A stretch of 64,000 nucleotides of DNA, from assembly GCF_019175385.1 (NCBI RefSeq), contig NC_083337.1, positions 168,529,713-168,593,712 on the forward strand. The letters are read 5' to 3'. Below, piece by piece: positions 47,155 to 59,203 of the stretch (positions are counted from its first letter, which is position 1; the number at the start of each line of letters is the position of its first letter). Origin of the DNA: Lycium barbarum (taxonomy: Eukaryota > Streptophyta > Magnoliopsida > Solanales > Solanaceae). The position numbers and the translations under genes were made by a program. Under the pieces are notes generated by a model, which saw only the letters and a list, made by a program, of their open reading frames with translations, was not told where the DNA came from and did not search any database.

Positions 47155-49098
47155 TTAGTGACCATGTAAAAGATCCTCCGGTTCCAGCTCCACCCCTAAC
47201 CGATGTTTCATGGAAGCTTGACTATTCACTGGTAATTTGATTTTCTTTTGTAATTCCACAAACCTCTGAATATCAAAATCATACTTCTTGATCAGCTTCC
47301 TCTGCCTTGAGAGGAAGAGCCTTTTCAGCACATCTTGGTATGACGGATCTCTGGAAGTAACAAGGAAGTAAGCATAACCTACTACTATTCCAGCAGTAGT
47401 TGTAAAAAAAGCAATGGGCTCCATCACATCCCAAGAGAATTCCCAGAATGTAAGACGGAAGAAGAGTCCGACCTGCAAAAGCCCAGCCCCTAAACCAGTC
47501 CATAAAATACGGCGCACAAACTTATGCGCAAGCTCGTCTATCTTATCCTTCTTCTCCGTCAGAATCTTTAGTTCCTCTATTGTGGGGTCATCTTCAGGTA
47601 GAAGTGCTAAGGGAACTGCCTTTCTAATTTCATCCACCACCTGAAAACAAAAGGAAGAAAGCTTTTAAGAGGGCCCGCTAGAAATGGACTTTTCTTAAGA
47701 AATGTCACTCAAATCCATATTCGGAAACAACCAAGTATGCATATTTAAAACTCACACATTCTTTACTTTCTCAGGCAACTTAAGCGTTAAATTGGTGATC
47801 AAAGAAAGCATTATTCTAAGTTCTAACTCTCGTGATTTTCTAATTCTCGTCTCATAAAACTAGAAAGTAAGTAATTGGATGACGTTATGCAAATACAGAA
47901 AAGAAGTAATTGAAGCATGACATGACAATAATTTAGGGATCTTCACACCATTAACTTATCGACTGAGAATCCACCGCATTTTTGGTAATATGAAACAATG
48001 TCCACAAAAAGGTGGATAATGAATTATGAATGCCCAAACTCACGTCATTTACACCTTTCGTTGTGTTTTCTCATAAATTCTACAATCAAAGGCAGGACAT
48101 TAACGCTAAATGATTCTGCTAAGTATATACCGATCTAAGGAAACATAAATTCAAATACGAATTAATAACGCAAATTGATCAACATAGGTGCTGATGGAAA
48201 ATTATACCGATTGGCACCACTTTCTCGAATTAATAATGCAAATTTCCTGATGTAATTAACGCTTATAAACTATTTAACAGCTAATTCTCAGGATAAACTG
48301 ATCAACATAGGTCCTTTTTATAAGCACATACTGAAGGCAGACAATAAAAGCAGAATAAGTGAGCAAAGCTACAGAAACTATGTTGTTCTTCATGTTGGTT
48401 CTTGATATTCTAGCAGATGCCAATGATTGTATTCTTTTTCATTTCCCCTTCTATGTTACCGATAACATTTTCTCCTCTAAACAATATTCCTCCCTCCATC
48501 TTAGAGGCTAATAAAACCAAACGCCAAATCAAGATTGCACAAAGATCTCCCCTTTTTCATGATTTCTTAGATATTACAGCTAAACAATGCAAATTTAAAA
48601 CACATATCATCAATCTACACAACCCCAAATCCCAAAACAATGAAAAAACTAAGAGAAAAACAAATTTACCTTATCAGGGTGAAGGTAAACTTTATCTCTA
48701 AAAAGCAAAATAACACCAGCTTCATCAAGAACTCTAGCAAAACCAACAGCTTCTTCACGAGTTTTCGCCACACCAATATTTTCACAAGCCTTTAATAGAT
48801 CCATATACCCAATAACCTCAGTATTCTTCATCCCTAATTTCCACTTTAACTCTTCAACATTCACCAATCTCATTAACCTTTTAGCTTCCTCATGTGTAAT
48901 AGTATCCCCATTATTCACATTCACATTCTTCTTTTCCTCATTATTGGAATCAGAGCTAAAATAATACCCACCCATCATTCGGTTCGGGCCACAATAGAAC
49001 CCGACCCGAATCGGCCTTGTCCCGCCATAGTTAATCGAATTTGTCCTCACAGCCGATGTAACTGTCTGTTTCAATAAATTACACGAAGTTCTCCACAT
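47155..49098 (-). CDS. MCU: Mitochondrial calcium uniporter protein (MCU family)
   Basis: Pore subunit for calcium uptake across the inner mitochondrial membrane. Two exons: 49098-48670 (143 codons) and 47640-47155, phase 0, with AAG|GTAAAT donor and TTTTCAG acceptor, 304 residues. The first 60 or so residues are rich in Arg, Ser, Thr and Asn with few acids, as in a mitochondrial presequence ([20 protein letters not shown]). TM1 is about 188-207, the selectivity-filter signature WDVMEP is at 213-218, and TM2 is about 219-240. The C-terminal region is Lys/Arg-rich and coiled-coil-like. The D and E of the signature are present. The typical plant MCU exon structure supports the call. Which paralogue it is, and whether it goes to mitochondria or plastids, is not settled by sequence alone. 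Confidence 0.93.
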
Positions 49099-49614
49099 TT
49101 TTTCTACTAATAGTTAAAATACTTTCGTTTGATACAAAAACTAAAACTGCGAATAATATGAATGTAATATAATCAAGAACTGATGTTGGAATATCGAGCC
49201 ATGATTTTGCTATGAAATTCTTGGATAAAGCAAGAGAAATAATAATAAGATGGAGATAAGGAAAGAACAATAATACGAGAATGACGGTGTCTGTTTTTGT
49301 AACGGTTGAAAATGAGTTTATGGAAGCCCGCTAAATGAGAGAGGAAGGAACCATTTCTAGTTTTTATTATAGGAAGAAGAAAAAAAGAGAATAACACGGC
49401 GTAGGGCTAGGGTTTTTTAACCTTTTACCACGCATTTGACACGGTCACACGGTCTGTTCAATTTATGTTTGTTTCCTTGCGACAGTTCATAGGAAGTTTC
49501 GTAAAAAAAAAACATTGTAGTGTGTGCTCTTCTGGGATAAAGTGGGCCCTTGAATCCTTTGATAGTATTAGAATCCCCACCTTTTTTTGAGTTTCCCAAA
49601 ATTTACCGATTTGA

Positions 49615-50195
49615 TTAATTTAAGGGTCAAAAACACGTCTAAGTATCACTTTTTTCAAATTTTCTATCTGAACTATCAGGTGTGAGAGTTTCCTACCTAA
49701 ACTATCACCAATTAGTTTGCAAAATGCACCTCAACTATCACTTGTTCACTTTTCCTATCTGAACTATCAGGTGTGAGAGTTTCCTACCTAAACTATCACC
49801 AATTAGTTTGCAAAACGCACCTCAACTATCACTTGTTCACTTTTCCTACATGAACTATCACTAACCAGTTTGCAAAATACACCTCAAAATTGATAGTTGA
49901 GGTGTGTTTTGCAAACTAGTTAGTGATAGTTCATGTAGGAAAAGTGAACAAGTGATAGTTGAAGTGCGTTTTGCAAACTAATTGGTGATAGTTTAGGTAG
50001 GAAACTATCAATTTTGAGGTGAGATGTCTTTTGCAAACTAGTTGGTGATAGTTGTGGTAGGAAAAGTGAACAAGTGATAGTTGAGGTGTGTTTTGCAAAC
50101 TAATTGGTGATAATTTAGATAGGAATCTCTCGCACCTGATAGTTCAGGTACGAAAGTTAAAAAAGGTGATACTTGAGGTGTATTTTTTACTATTA
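49615..50195. mobile_element. Foldback element with internal tandem repeats, ~580 bp
   Basis: The left half repeats a block of about 90 bp: CTATCTGAACTATCAGGTGT, CTACCTAAACTATCACCAAT, TAGTTTGCAAAA and ACCTCAACTATCACTTGTTC. The right half carries the same blocks inverted (GAACAAGTGATAGTTGAGGT, TTTTGCAAACTAATTGGTGA). The arms meet near 49895. The outer ends AAGTATCAC and GTGATACTT also pair. Non-coding. It lies about 0.5 kb upstream of the MCU start codon. Confidence 0.88.
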
Positions 50196-50284
50196 TCTCT
50201 AAATTTATAGTAATTTATAATTTTTCATGCTTTTTACAGTATTTTTTCATATTTTTTATACTGCTTTGAACTGTTTTCTATGTA

Positions 50285-50400
50285 CCGAGTATCTATCAGA
50301 AACAGTCTACCTACCTCCCAAGATAGAAGTAAGGTTTGCATACATTCTACCCTCCCCAGACCCCACTATGTGGGATTTCACTGAATATGTTGTTGTTGGT
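50285..50400 (+). mobile_element. TS-type SINE fragment
   Basis: Has ATCTATCAGAAACAGTCTAC, AAGTAAGGTTTGCATACATT, CCTCCCCAGACCCCACTATG and GTGGGATTTCACTGAATATG, ending in GTTGTTGTTGG. The 5' part is incomplete. Confidence 0.82.
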
Positions 50401-50469
50401 TGGAGAGATAAAAGAAACTTAATTATTGCATAAAAGTTTATACACATAAATTTTGTTTGATTTTCGATA

Positions 50470-50590
50470 ATTTAAGTTTAATGTCGAAAACAGCCTCTCT
50501 ATCTTTTAAAGTAGGGCTAAGGTTTGTGTATGTTCTACTCTCCCCAAATCTCATTTGTGAGATTACACGGAGTAAATTATTGTTGTTGTT
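50470..50590 (+). mobile_element. Second, more diverged TS-type SINE fragment
   Basis: Same block order as the fragment just upstream: GAAAACAGCCTCTCTAT, GGTTTGTGTATGTTCTACTC, TCCCCAAATCTCATTTGTGA, then a TTGTTGTTGTTATT tail. More mutated, so probably older. Confidence 0.72.
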
Positions 50591-50599
50591 ATTATATTT

Positions 50600-53270
50600 C
50601 TACACTTATTTACTGGTGGCAACCTTTCCGTTCCTTTTTACTCGTGGAAGGAATATGGGGATGTAAAAAGGGATTCTATCAATTTTTAGCGAATTGGGAT
50701 ATTATCTTTGGATTATCATTTCACGGTAAAATTAAAACATGCATTAATACAATTCCTTATAACCAGCTAAACTATAACCAAACCACTTTTAACTGCAGTT
50801 TTTTTTTCTTTCTTGAATGGAGTACAGTGGACAGTAAAGGATCTTTGGTTGAATATAATGTCATATATATATATAATAAAGATACTGATTCGAGTTACAA
50901 TGTCACGAGTTCACTATCTAATAGGAGTAATCTTTTAATCATTGTTATTCAATTGTCTTAATTTTATCCGTCAACTAATATAAAGATAAAATTGAACCCT
51001 CAACTGTGGACTCTGGACAGGACCTGGATAATCAGGACAAAATTTATTAGTCAGCCTGATTAATTTACTCGCATTCATTATCACAGATAATCTATAATAT
51101 AAAACTAGGTATAGACAAGATGATATGACACCTCTCTATACCAAGAATAGCATTTATCTTTTTTCTCCTTTTTTGGACTTTTCTCTTATTTTAATGTGTT
51201 ATATATTAAAAAAATAAATCAAAAGCTACTCTCTTAATTCTCTTAATTGCAATTTGCAGCTCTTCATTTTCTTAATTAATTGCACCTTTCCCCCTCCCTC
51301 TATAACCGTTTCAAAAAGAAATCTTTACATCTAATTAAATGAGAAATGATGAGTGAATGGTGATATGACTATTGTTTCATTTGCTATGGAATGTCTACAT
51401 GGCAGCAACGAATAAGGTAAAAATTGTTATATGGCTGCAACATGTAGCTCTTTTTCTTCAAATTTCTTTCTTCATATATGCCCCACCATATGCACGGCTA
51501 AGCAAATGGAGGAGAAAAGGTTTATCTTCTCCTTAATTAGTTTTTGCTATGGATGAAATCCAATTCTGGATATATTTATGCTACAGGATGAATTTATTTG
51601 TAAGACTATCGTATCTTTTTTTTTTAATGTGTGTAACAACATATGCAGATAAATTGAGATCCTGAAGAAGAGGTACAAAATGCGGTGATAGCATCCTAAA
51701 TTTAGGCTTAATAAGGAACTCTTTGCTTTGATAGACATGGCCGGTAACCAGGATCATAGGCCAATTTTTCTCCTGCTGTGATGGATTTATTCCCTCCACA
51801 TGTTAACCAGGATTTTTCTTCATTGACGTTAGAATTTAAAATATATGATATAGCTTTAACTAATATGTAACAACTAAAATTTCATAGCATAAAGTTTACT
51901 TCTTAAGTCTCATTTTGTTTGTTAGTTGCATTTGTTTTAGAGAGAGTATGAAATAATAACGCTTTTTTCTTTTCTTTTCAAGATAACTCTCTTAAAACGT
52001 TTCTCTTTTTTCTGTTTTTAATTGACAGATTTTGAAGAATTTAGTAAATAGATAAAGCACAAGTAAATGACAAGGAGGAGTTTTTTATTTTGCTTTTTTC
52101 ATTGGCCTAATTTATAATTTTAATGGTGGCAGGTAACATTTCTAATGTGTACAAGATTTTTTTTTTTCAATAGTCTTTTTTATTTATAATCAGTATGAAG
52201 TAAATTTAATTTTTGTCTACACTAAGATACCTCACATTCAATAGAAGTCGACGAAATACTTTTCATTTTCAAAGATGAACTATTAAAAAAAAAATACCTT
52301 TTCTCTGACTTTAAATTTCATCTCCAAACTATATACATAGTTCTACCTTATTTCTCGATTTTTAACATAACAAAATAGTATTCTGAAATTAAATTAGCTC
52401 ACTCACAAACACATATCTCTTTTCTCTCTTCTTGGTAACTTATTAACCTATTTTTCTTAATTTGGGAATTATATTCTATATATATTCTAGCTTATTTATT
52501 GAATTTATTACAAACTAATGTCTAATTCTTAAATTCATCTGTTACAAAAAGTCCTTTTGATTTATTTAAGTTCTCTACATAAGTCTAATCCATTTATTGC
52601 ACCCATCGAGACAAAGTTTGCATATGGGTGAAAAACGAAAATATACGTCAAGTGAATTTTTAGGAATAAAGTGTGGGATTACTAGGGTGTACAAAGGAAA
52701 AGGAAAAGAACTAGATATTAGGGAATTTGATCCCATCAATATCTATGACAGGGATGCATTTAATTGATATTTCTTATTTTTCCAAAATTTTCTAATTCTT
52801 TTTATTTTCTTCTTTTAGTCTTTTATTTTTATTTGATGAAAAAATGTGAATCTCATGAACAGATGTCAGAAATCATACTAATGGCCTTAGAAGAAGAAGA
52901 AAAAGGAGGTCAAATCTCAGATTTACATCCAAAGATTTTTTTCATTAACTTTAATTTTAATATTCTTCTTTTTCAAGTTCACAAATACTAATCTCTTAAA
53001 TGAGTTGTTTCGTATTTAATCTAATTTGTTTATAAGTTGTCTTTTAAGAAATAATTAAATATAACGATTAATAAAAAAATATTTTCTTTTATAAAAGTAA
53101 TGATATTAGTATTCAATTTTATTTTTTTATTTTTTTATACGCGCGAAGAAATACGCTAGTTGCTTGATGATGACGAATCCACTAGCAAACATGGCAGGAA
53201 TAAATTAATGCCATTAACTTTGATTTAAAATTGTTTTATCTTAAATAAAGAATCTTATTGTCTCGATAGC
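50600..53270. other. AT-rich intergenic DNA
   Basis: No gene seen. Near 53141-53160, TATACGCGCGAAGAAATACG followed by CTAGTTGC resembles a Helitron 3' end (hairpin, then CTAG and T). It is a single short match and is not called as an element. Confidence 0.5.
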
Positions 53271-53737
53271 TGTTGGTGAGAAAGATTACAGTGACAAACA
53301 AAGTACAGATGAAAATGGTGTTCTGATGAATACTGAGTTGTTTTGTCCGTAAAGTTTTTTTTTTTACCCACTGCTGTTGGGTATTTAATCATTTTGGGCT
53401 TGGATACAATATCGTTCCAAAGCCCTTGTGCTCACGTTCTTAACCTGAAGCCCATATGCTCAAGAGTACAATACAGCTGTATAAAGAATATTTCAGCTGT
53501 ATACAGGATATGCTTTACATAGTATTCCTCCAGAACATTCCTTGTAAATACATTTATGTATTTCCTTTTTTTTATTTTAGAATTAGCTAGATAAAGATGA
53601 ATAGTTTTTTTTTTGACAGGTGTACATTCTGTTAGAATAGAGATTCCTTTTTGGCTAGCTATAAATATACGTTTGTACAGCATACAAAACAGACAGTGAA
53701 TATACAAAGAAAAATTCCTGCATCTTGTTTTCTTTCA
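53271..53737 (+). mobile_element. 5' LTR of the copia retrotransposon
   Basis: 467 bp, TGTTGGTGAG to TTTTCTTTCA. It contains a TATA-like GCTATAAATATACG near 53658. Compared with the 3' LTR it has only two base substitutions, one 17 bp indel between TTTGGGCTT repeats, and T-run differences. The insertion is therefore recent. Confidence 0.95.
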
Positions 53738-53752
53738 TGGTATCAGAGCAGG
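53738..53752 (+). other. Primer-binding site of the copia element
   Basis: TGGTATCAGAGCAGG immediately follows the 5' LTR. It is complementary to the 3' end of initiator tRNA-Met, as in most plant copia elements. Confidence 0.9.
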
Positions 53753-53843
53753 ATATCTAATTCTTCTTTTCTTTTGTTTTCCTTTCTTTCATCTGTTCAT
53801 CTTCAAGCTCTCCACTGTCATCATTTTTCTTCTTCTCTGAGCA

Positions 53844-55328
53844 ATGGGTGAAAGTACAGCAATGGTGGCTCAAAAGGCTTCTTCCACTGATCCAATTCCT
53901 CCTTCACACCCTTACTTCAGTGCACCATCAGATTCACCAGGTAGTCTACTGGTGAATAGTCCTTTCGATGGAAAAAACTATGCTGGTTGGAAAAGGGGCA
54001 TGATGATTGCCTTAACAGCCAAAAACAAATTCGGATTCATAGATGGATCTAGCACTGAACCTACTGGTGACTCTGATCTTCACAAGGCTTGGGCCAGGGC
54101 CAATAATATGGTCATATCATGGCTTTTGAACTCTCTCTCAAAAGAAATATCTGATAGCGTCATTTACTCCTCCACAGCCAAAGAGTTGTGGAGTGAACTG
54201 GAGGCTAGATTTGGGCAAAGCAGTGGTGCCAAGTTGTTTCAGCTTCAGAAAGAGCTGAGTGATCTTGTTCAGGGTACCAATGACATTGCTGGTTACTACA
54301 CAAAGATGAAAAGACTCTGGGATGAGCTTGACACTTTGGACGCATTCATCATTTGCAAGTGTGACTGTACCTGTGGAGCAAAGGACAAAAATATCAAAGC
54401 TAAGCAAGATGTGAGACTAGTACAGTTTCTCATGGGTCTAAATGATACATATTGTGCAGCTAGAGGTAATATCTTGATGATTTCTCCCTTACCTTCTATT
54501 GCTAATGTCTATGCTCTTCTGATGCAAGAAGAGAAACAGAGGGAAGTTCATTCCAATCCAAAGTTTCCAGGAGAGAGTTCATCTTTTGTTGCTATGGGAC
54601 AAAGCACCTCTAATCAGTGATCTGATCCTTCTTATTTTAAGCCTGTAAGAGGACCATATGAGAACAAGAGAACTTCACTTATTTGCAAGTATTGCAAAAA
54701 ACCAGGGCACACTGTTGAAAAATGCTATAAGATTCATGGTTTTCCGCCAAATTTTAAGTTTACTAAGTCTAGGCCATATACCAATTCAGTTCAAGGTAAT
54801 GCTGCTATGACTGGAGAAACTGCTGGTAATCAGTTTTACTATAACATGGATTCATTAGACACAGGAAAGTTGTTGAGCCCAGGACAGCTGAACCAAATCA
54901 TGCAACTTCTCCATCAAGAAAAGATTGGAAACCAGAGCACTGATTCTGAGGCTACAGCTGCTGCTAACTGTGCTGGTATAGGACTGTTACCATTCTCTTT
55001 TTACTCTGAAACTAAAATTCAAAATTCCATTAAACCAAATTCTTGGATTATAGACTCAGGGGCTAGTCAACATATGACCTATGACAAGAAATTTTTTATT
55101 TTCCTTAATCCTTTACCTAAAGCAATCTCCGTTAAGTTACCTAATTCTCACAAAGTTATGGTAACTCATACAGGTTCAGTGCAACTATTCCCTAATTTCA
55201 TCATCACTAATGTCCTTTTTGTCCCTAGTTTCCATTTTAATCTTCTTTCTGCCCATAGAATATGTCAACAGTTCCAAAACTTACTAATTTTTCTTCTTCT
55301 CATTGTTTCATGCAGGGGCTTTCAATGA
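53844..55328 (+). pseudogene. Copia gag and protease, interrupted by a stop
   Basis: Gag starts MGESTAMVAQKASSTDPIPP. It has the Ty1/copia gag core (NYAGWKRGMMIALTAKNK, ELWSELEARFGQSSGAKL) and ends at a TGA (54618-54620). The same frame continues without another stop through the CCHC knuckle CKYCKKPGHTVEKC (about 54684-54725) to the protease motif DSGASQHMT (about 55050). The TGA sits where C-to-T in a CGA codon would give it. The frame is finally lost near 55270. As in other copia elements this would be one gag-pol polyprotein; here it cannot be made in full. Confidence 0.93.
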
Positions 55329-56065
55329 AGAGCCCAATAGTGCTTGGTGAATCCAAAAATGGTCTATATGTGCTGCAGCATAATCAACCTTCTATTTCCA
55401 GTTTTAGTAACTCTTGTAGTAGGATTTCCAATTCTGTTCACCAATCAAAAGGCAGTACTTCTACTGTTTCCAGTTCTAGTAACTCTTGTAGTAGGATTTC
55501 CAATTCTGTTTTTCAATCAAAAGGCAATAATTCTACCGCTCTTTCTAGTTTTTCTCGATCTGATGTAATCAACAAGTTATGGCATGCTAGACTAGGCCAC
55601 ATGCCCTTGTCCAATATGAAAAACATCTATGCAATTCCTATTTCAGTTTTATCAAAGTTTGATGTCCCTTGTGAGATTTGTCCCCTTGCTAGGCAAACTA
55701 AGCTGCATTTTCCCAACAGTGACATTACTAGTAAACAAATATTTGAACTTATTCACATCGACATTTGGGGGCCTTTTCAGATTCCTACCTATGATGGTTA
55801 TAAATATTTTCTCACTATTGTCGATGACTTTAGTAGGGGAACTTGGGTTTATCTTTTATCTACCAAAAGCAACGCTTTTTCAGTTCTTAAGAATTTTCTA
55901 GCTATGGTAGAAAGGCAATTTAACAAAAAGGTTAAAATCATTAGATCTGATAATGCTTGGGAACTTGGTTCTAGTCATGACAACTCTTCTTTTCTTTCCT
56001 CTCAAGGTATTATCCACCAAACCTCTTGTGTGGCTACGCCACAACAAAATGGTGTAGTCGAATGA
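55262..56065 (+). pseudogene. Copia integrase region, ends at a second stop
   Basis: After a frameshift near 55270 the polyprotein continues with MQGLSMKSPIVLGESKNGLY. A short internal duplication follows (SSSNSCSRISNSV twice). Then come the pre-integrase zinc-finger region (LWHARLGHMPLSNMKN, CEICPLARQTK) and the integrase core (IDIWGPF, RSDNAWEL, PQQNGVVE). The catalytic D, D and E are all in place. The frame ends at a TGA (56063-56065) directly after GVVE, where an Arg codon is expected. Confidence 0.93.
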
Positions 56066-56899
56066 AAACATAAACATCTCTTAGAAATGGCTAGGGCACT
56101 CTTATTTCAATCTCATTTACCCTCTAAATTTTGGGGGGATTGTGTTATGACAGCAGCCTATTTGATCAATAGATGTCCTACTAAAGTGCTAAAATTCAGA
56201 ACACCATATCAGATCTTGTTTGGGTCTGTTCCTTCCTATAGTCATTTAAGAAGTTTTGGGTGTTTGAGTTTTGCTTCTACTTTAAGTCAAGGAAGAACCA
56301 AGTTGGACCCTAGAGCTACCCCTTGTGTTTTTCTTGGATATCCTTTTGGAAAAAAAGGTTATAAGTTACTTGATCTCAAAAGTCAAAAATGCTTTGTTAG
56401 TAGAAATGTTATCTTTCATGAAACCATCTTTCCTTTCAAAACACTTAATTCAACTGCTCCTATTTTTCCCTTCCATTCTACTGTGCCTTCTTCATTTGAT
56501 TATTCTGATTTTGCACCTCCAACTGCACCTATTTCACCTTCTGTTTCCTCTTTATCCCCTTCTACTACTCCTTCTTCTCCTGTTTCCTCGCCTCTTTCAT
56601 CTTCTTCTACTTCTTCCTCTGTTTCGCCTCCTATTTCTGATATTGCACCTCCTCTTCCTACTACTAATCCTGTTGTCCTTCGACAGTCTACCAGATCCAC
56701 TAAAACACCAGCCTACTTGGATGATTATGTATGCAGCACAGTTCACCTGGCTAATGTTTCTCATCATTGTTTTTTATCTTCTGTCGAAGCTCCTACTTTT
56801 TCTTTTAATGCCTTATCTTCTCCTAACCAACATTTTTTGAACTCTCTCTCTCAAATTCAAGAACCTAACAGTTTTTCCCAGGCAGGATGCTATGGCTAA
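56066..56899 (+). pseudogene. Copia integrase C-terminal and linker region
   Basis: Same frame after the second stop: [39 protein letters not shown] and [15 protein letters not shown] long Ser/Pro/Thr-rich linker follows (about 56500-56680). The frame is lost near 56885, where a small deletion removed the usual segment before AMAKELDAL. Confidence 0.9.
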
Positions 56900-58386
56900 A
56901 GAATTGGATGCTTTGGTTTCTAATAATACTTGGGAAGTGGTTGAACTTCCTCCCGGTAGAAAGGCACTGCCTTGTAAATGGGTTTACAAGGTCAAACTTA
57001 AATCAGATGGTTCATTCGAAAGGCTAAAAGCACGACTTGTTATAAGAGGGGATTTTCAGAAGGAGAGTGTTGATTTTACAGAAACCTTTAGTCCAGTTAT
57101 TAAGATTACAACAATCAGATGTGTTCTTACTATTGCAGTCAAGAAAGGATGGGGTTTATTTCAACTAGACGTTAACAATGCTTTTTTACATGGGGAATTA
57201 GATGAAGAAGTATATATGAAATTTCCCACTGGGGTTCAACCTCCTACTCCTTCACATGTTTGTCGCCTAAGGAAGTCTCTTTATGGATTAAAGCAGGCTT
57301 CACGACAATGGTATGCTCGTTTGACTGCTGCTCTTGAGTTTAAAGGTTATGTTCATTCCTTAAATGACTATTCTCTATTCTACAAACGCAAAGGGAGTTC
57401 TATTTCAATTTTGGCTGTATATGTGGATGATCTAGTCCTAACAGGTGATGACATTGAAGAGATACATGCTTTAAAATCATTTTTACACACAGAATTTCAA
57501 ATCAAAGACTTGGGGAACTTACATTATTTTTTGGGCATGGAGGTGCTCCGTGAATCTGAAGGTCTCATTCTCAATCAGAGGAAATTTATCCTAGAGGTTC
57601 TATCTGAATATCATTGCTTTGATCTGGCTCCTGCTAAATGTCCTTTGGATCCCAGTTTGAAATTGAAAATTGATGAAGGTGATCTTATTCCTGATCCAAC
57701 TTCTTATAGAAGACTGATTGGGCAGCTCAACTATTTGACTCATACCCGTCCAGATCTCGCCTTTGTTGTTCAACATCTTAGTCAATATATGCAGCAGCCT
57801 CGACAACCCCATTACAATGCCGCCATTCATGTTCTTCGCTATTTGCTTGGCACTCCCGGTTTAGGGCTTTTTATGTCTTCCACTCCTTCTTTTCAATTGC
57901 TCGCTTTTTGCGATGCGAATTGGGCTAGTTGTCCAGATTCTCGCCGATCCGTCAGTGGATTCTTCATCAGTTTGGGTGGAAGCCCTATTTCGTGGAAGTC
58001 AAAAAAACAACCATCGGTATCCCTTTCCTCTGCAGAAGCAGAGTATCGTTCAATGCGCAGAGTTGTTGCAGAAATCACTTGGCTTGTCCGATTGCTTGAA
58101 GATCTTTCGATTCCTCCAAGTTTACCCATCTCTCTTCAATCAGACAGCCAAGCCGCCATCCATATTGCTAAAAATCCAATCTTTCATGAGCGGACTAAAC
58201 ATGTGGATTTGGACTGTCACTTTGTTCGACAGCAGTATTTGGCCGGATTAATTTCCCTTTCCTTTGTGCCTTCATCTTCCCAGTTGGCAGATCTATTCAC
58301 AAAGCCCTTATCAGGGACTTCTCACCACTCTATTTTGTGCAAGTTGGGTGTCCGTACCTCCCCCTCCAACTTGAGGGGGGGGGGGG
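56892..58386 (+). pseudogene. Copia reverse transcriptase and RNase H
   Basis: An intact open stretch of about 500 codons. The RT part has [42 protein letters not shown] and the catalytic YVDDLVLTG. The RNase H part has [45 protein letters not shown] and [10 protein letters not shown]. It reads on across the polypurine tract into the LTR, probably because of the length of the G run. The enzyme domains look intact, but the polyprotein upstream is broken in four places. Confidence 0.93.
58372..58386 (+). other. Polypurine tract
   Basis: TTGAGGGG followed by a long G run directly before the 3' LTR. This is the plus-strand primer site of the element. Confidence 0.88.
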
Positions 58387-58870
58387 TGTTGGTGAGAAAG
58401 ATTACAGTGACAAACAAAGTACAGATGAAAATGGTGTTCTGATGAATACTGAGTTGTTTTGTCCGTAAAGTTTTTTTTTTTACCCACTGCTGTTGGGTAT
58501 TTAATCATTTTGGGCTTCAGACAAATTTGGGCTTGGATACAATATCGTTCCAAAGCCCTTGTGCTCACGTTCTCAACCTGAAGCCCATATGCTCAAGAGT
58601 ACAATACAGCTGTACAAAGAATATTTCAGCTGTATACAGGATATGCTTTACATAGTATTCCTCCAGAACATTCCTTGTAAATACATTTATGTATTTCCTT
58701 TTTTTTATTTTAGAATTAGCTAGATAAAGATGAATAGTTTTTTTTTTTTGACAGGTGTACATTCTGTTAGAATAGAGATTCCTTTTTGGCTAGCTATAAA
58801 TATACGTTTGTACAGCATACAAAACAGACAGTGAATATACAAAGAAAAATTCCTGCATCTTGTTTTCTTT
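58387..58870 (+). mobile_element. 3' LTR of the copia retrotransposon
   Basis: Starts TGTTGGTGAG and matches the 5' LTR to TTGTTTTCTTT. The terminal CA is missing, and the flank GGGATATC does not match the 5' flank ATAGC, so no target duplication is visible. It includes a 17 bp segment missing from the 5' LTR. Confidence 0.93.
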
Positions 58871-59203
58871 GGGATATCTTTCGTTGATATGTTTTTGTTG
58901 ACCAAAAATGGGAGAAAACATTCTGACCACGGACCCTTTGTAATATTCTTTTAAGAGTTTACGTTACTGTAATAAGTAATAACATTGTCAAAAATATTTC
59001 TGCAATTAGATCATTTAAAAAAAAGACTAATAGAGTTAAATTTGTTACACTAGCATACAAATTAAATTCTTTTTTACTATTAAAACTGAATTAAAGTTTG
59101 CCTGTTGATTAAAACAAGTGGTACGTACATGATAGTAATAATTGTATACAAGTACATTATTTAAAAATAGTTCTGTGTAACCAATCAAAGAACAATGATT
59201 TTA

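Noticed and set aside
48417..48701. Plus-strand 94-codon frame inside the MCU intron
   Set aside because: It overlaps the intron and exon 1 end of MCU on the other strand, and no domain is seen.
56325..56840. Leu-rich 171-codon frame resembling a membrane protein
   Set aside because: Out-of-frame reading of the Ser/Pro-rich linker of the copia polyprotein.
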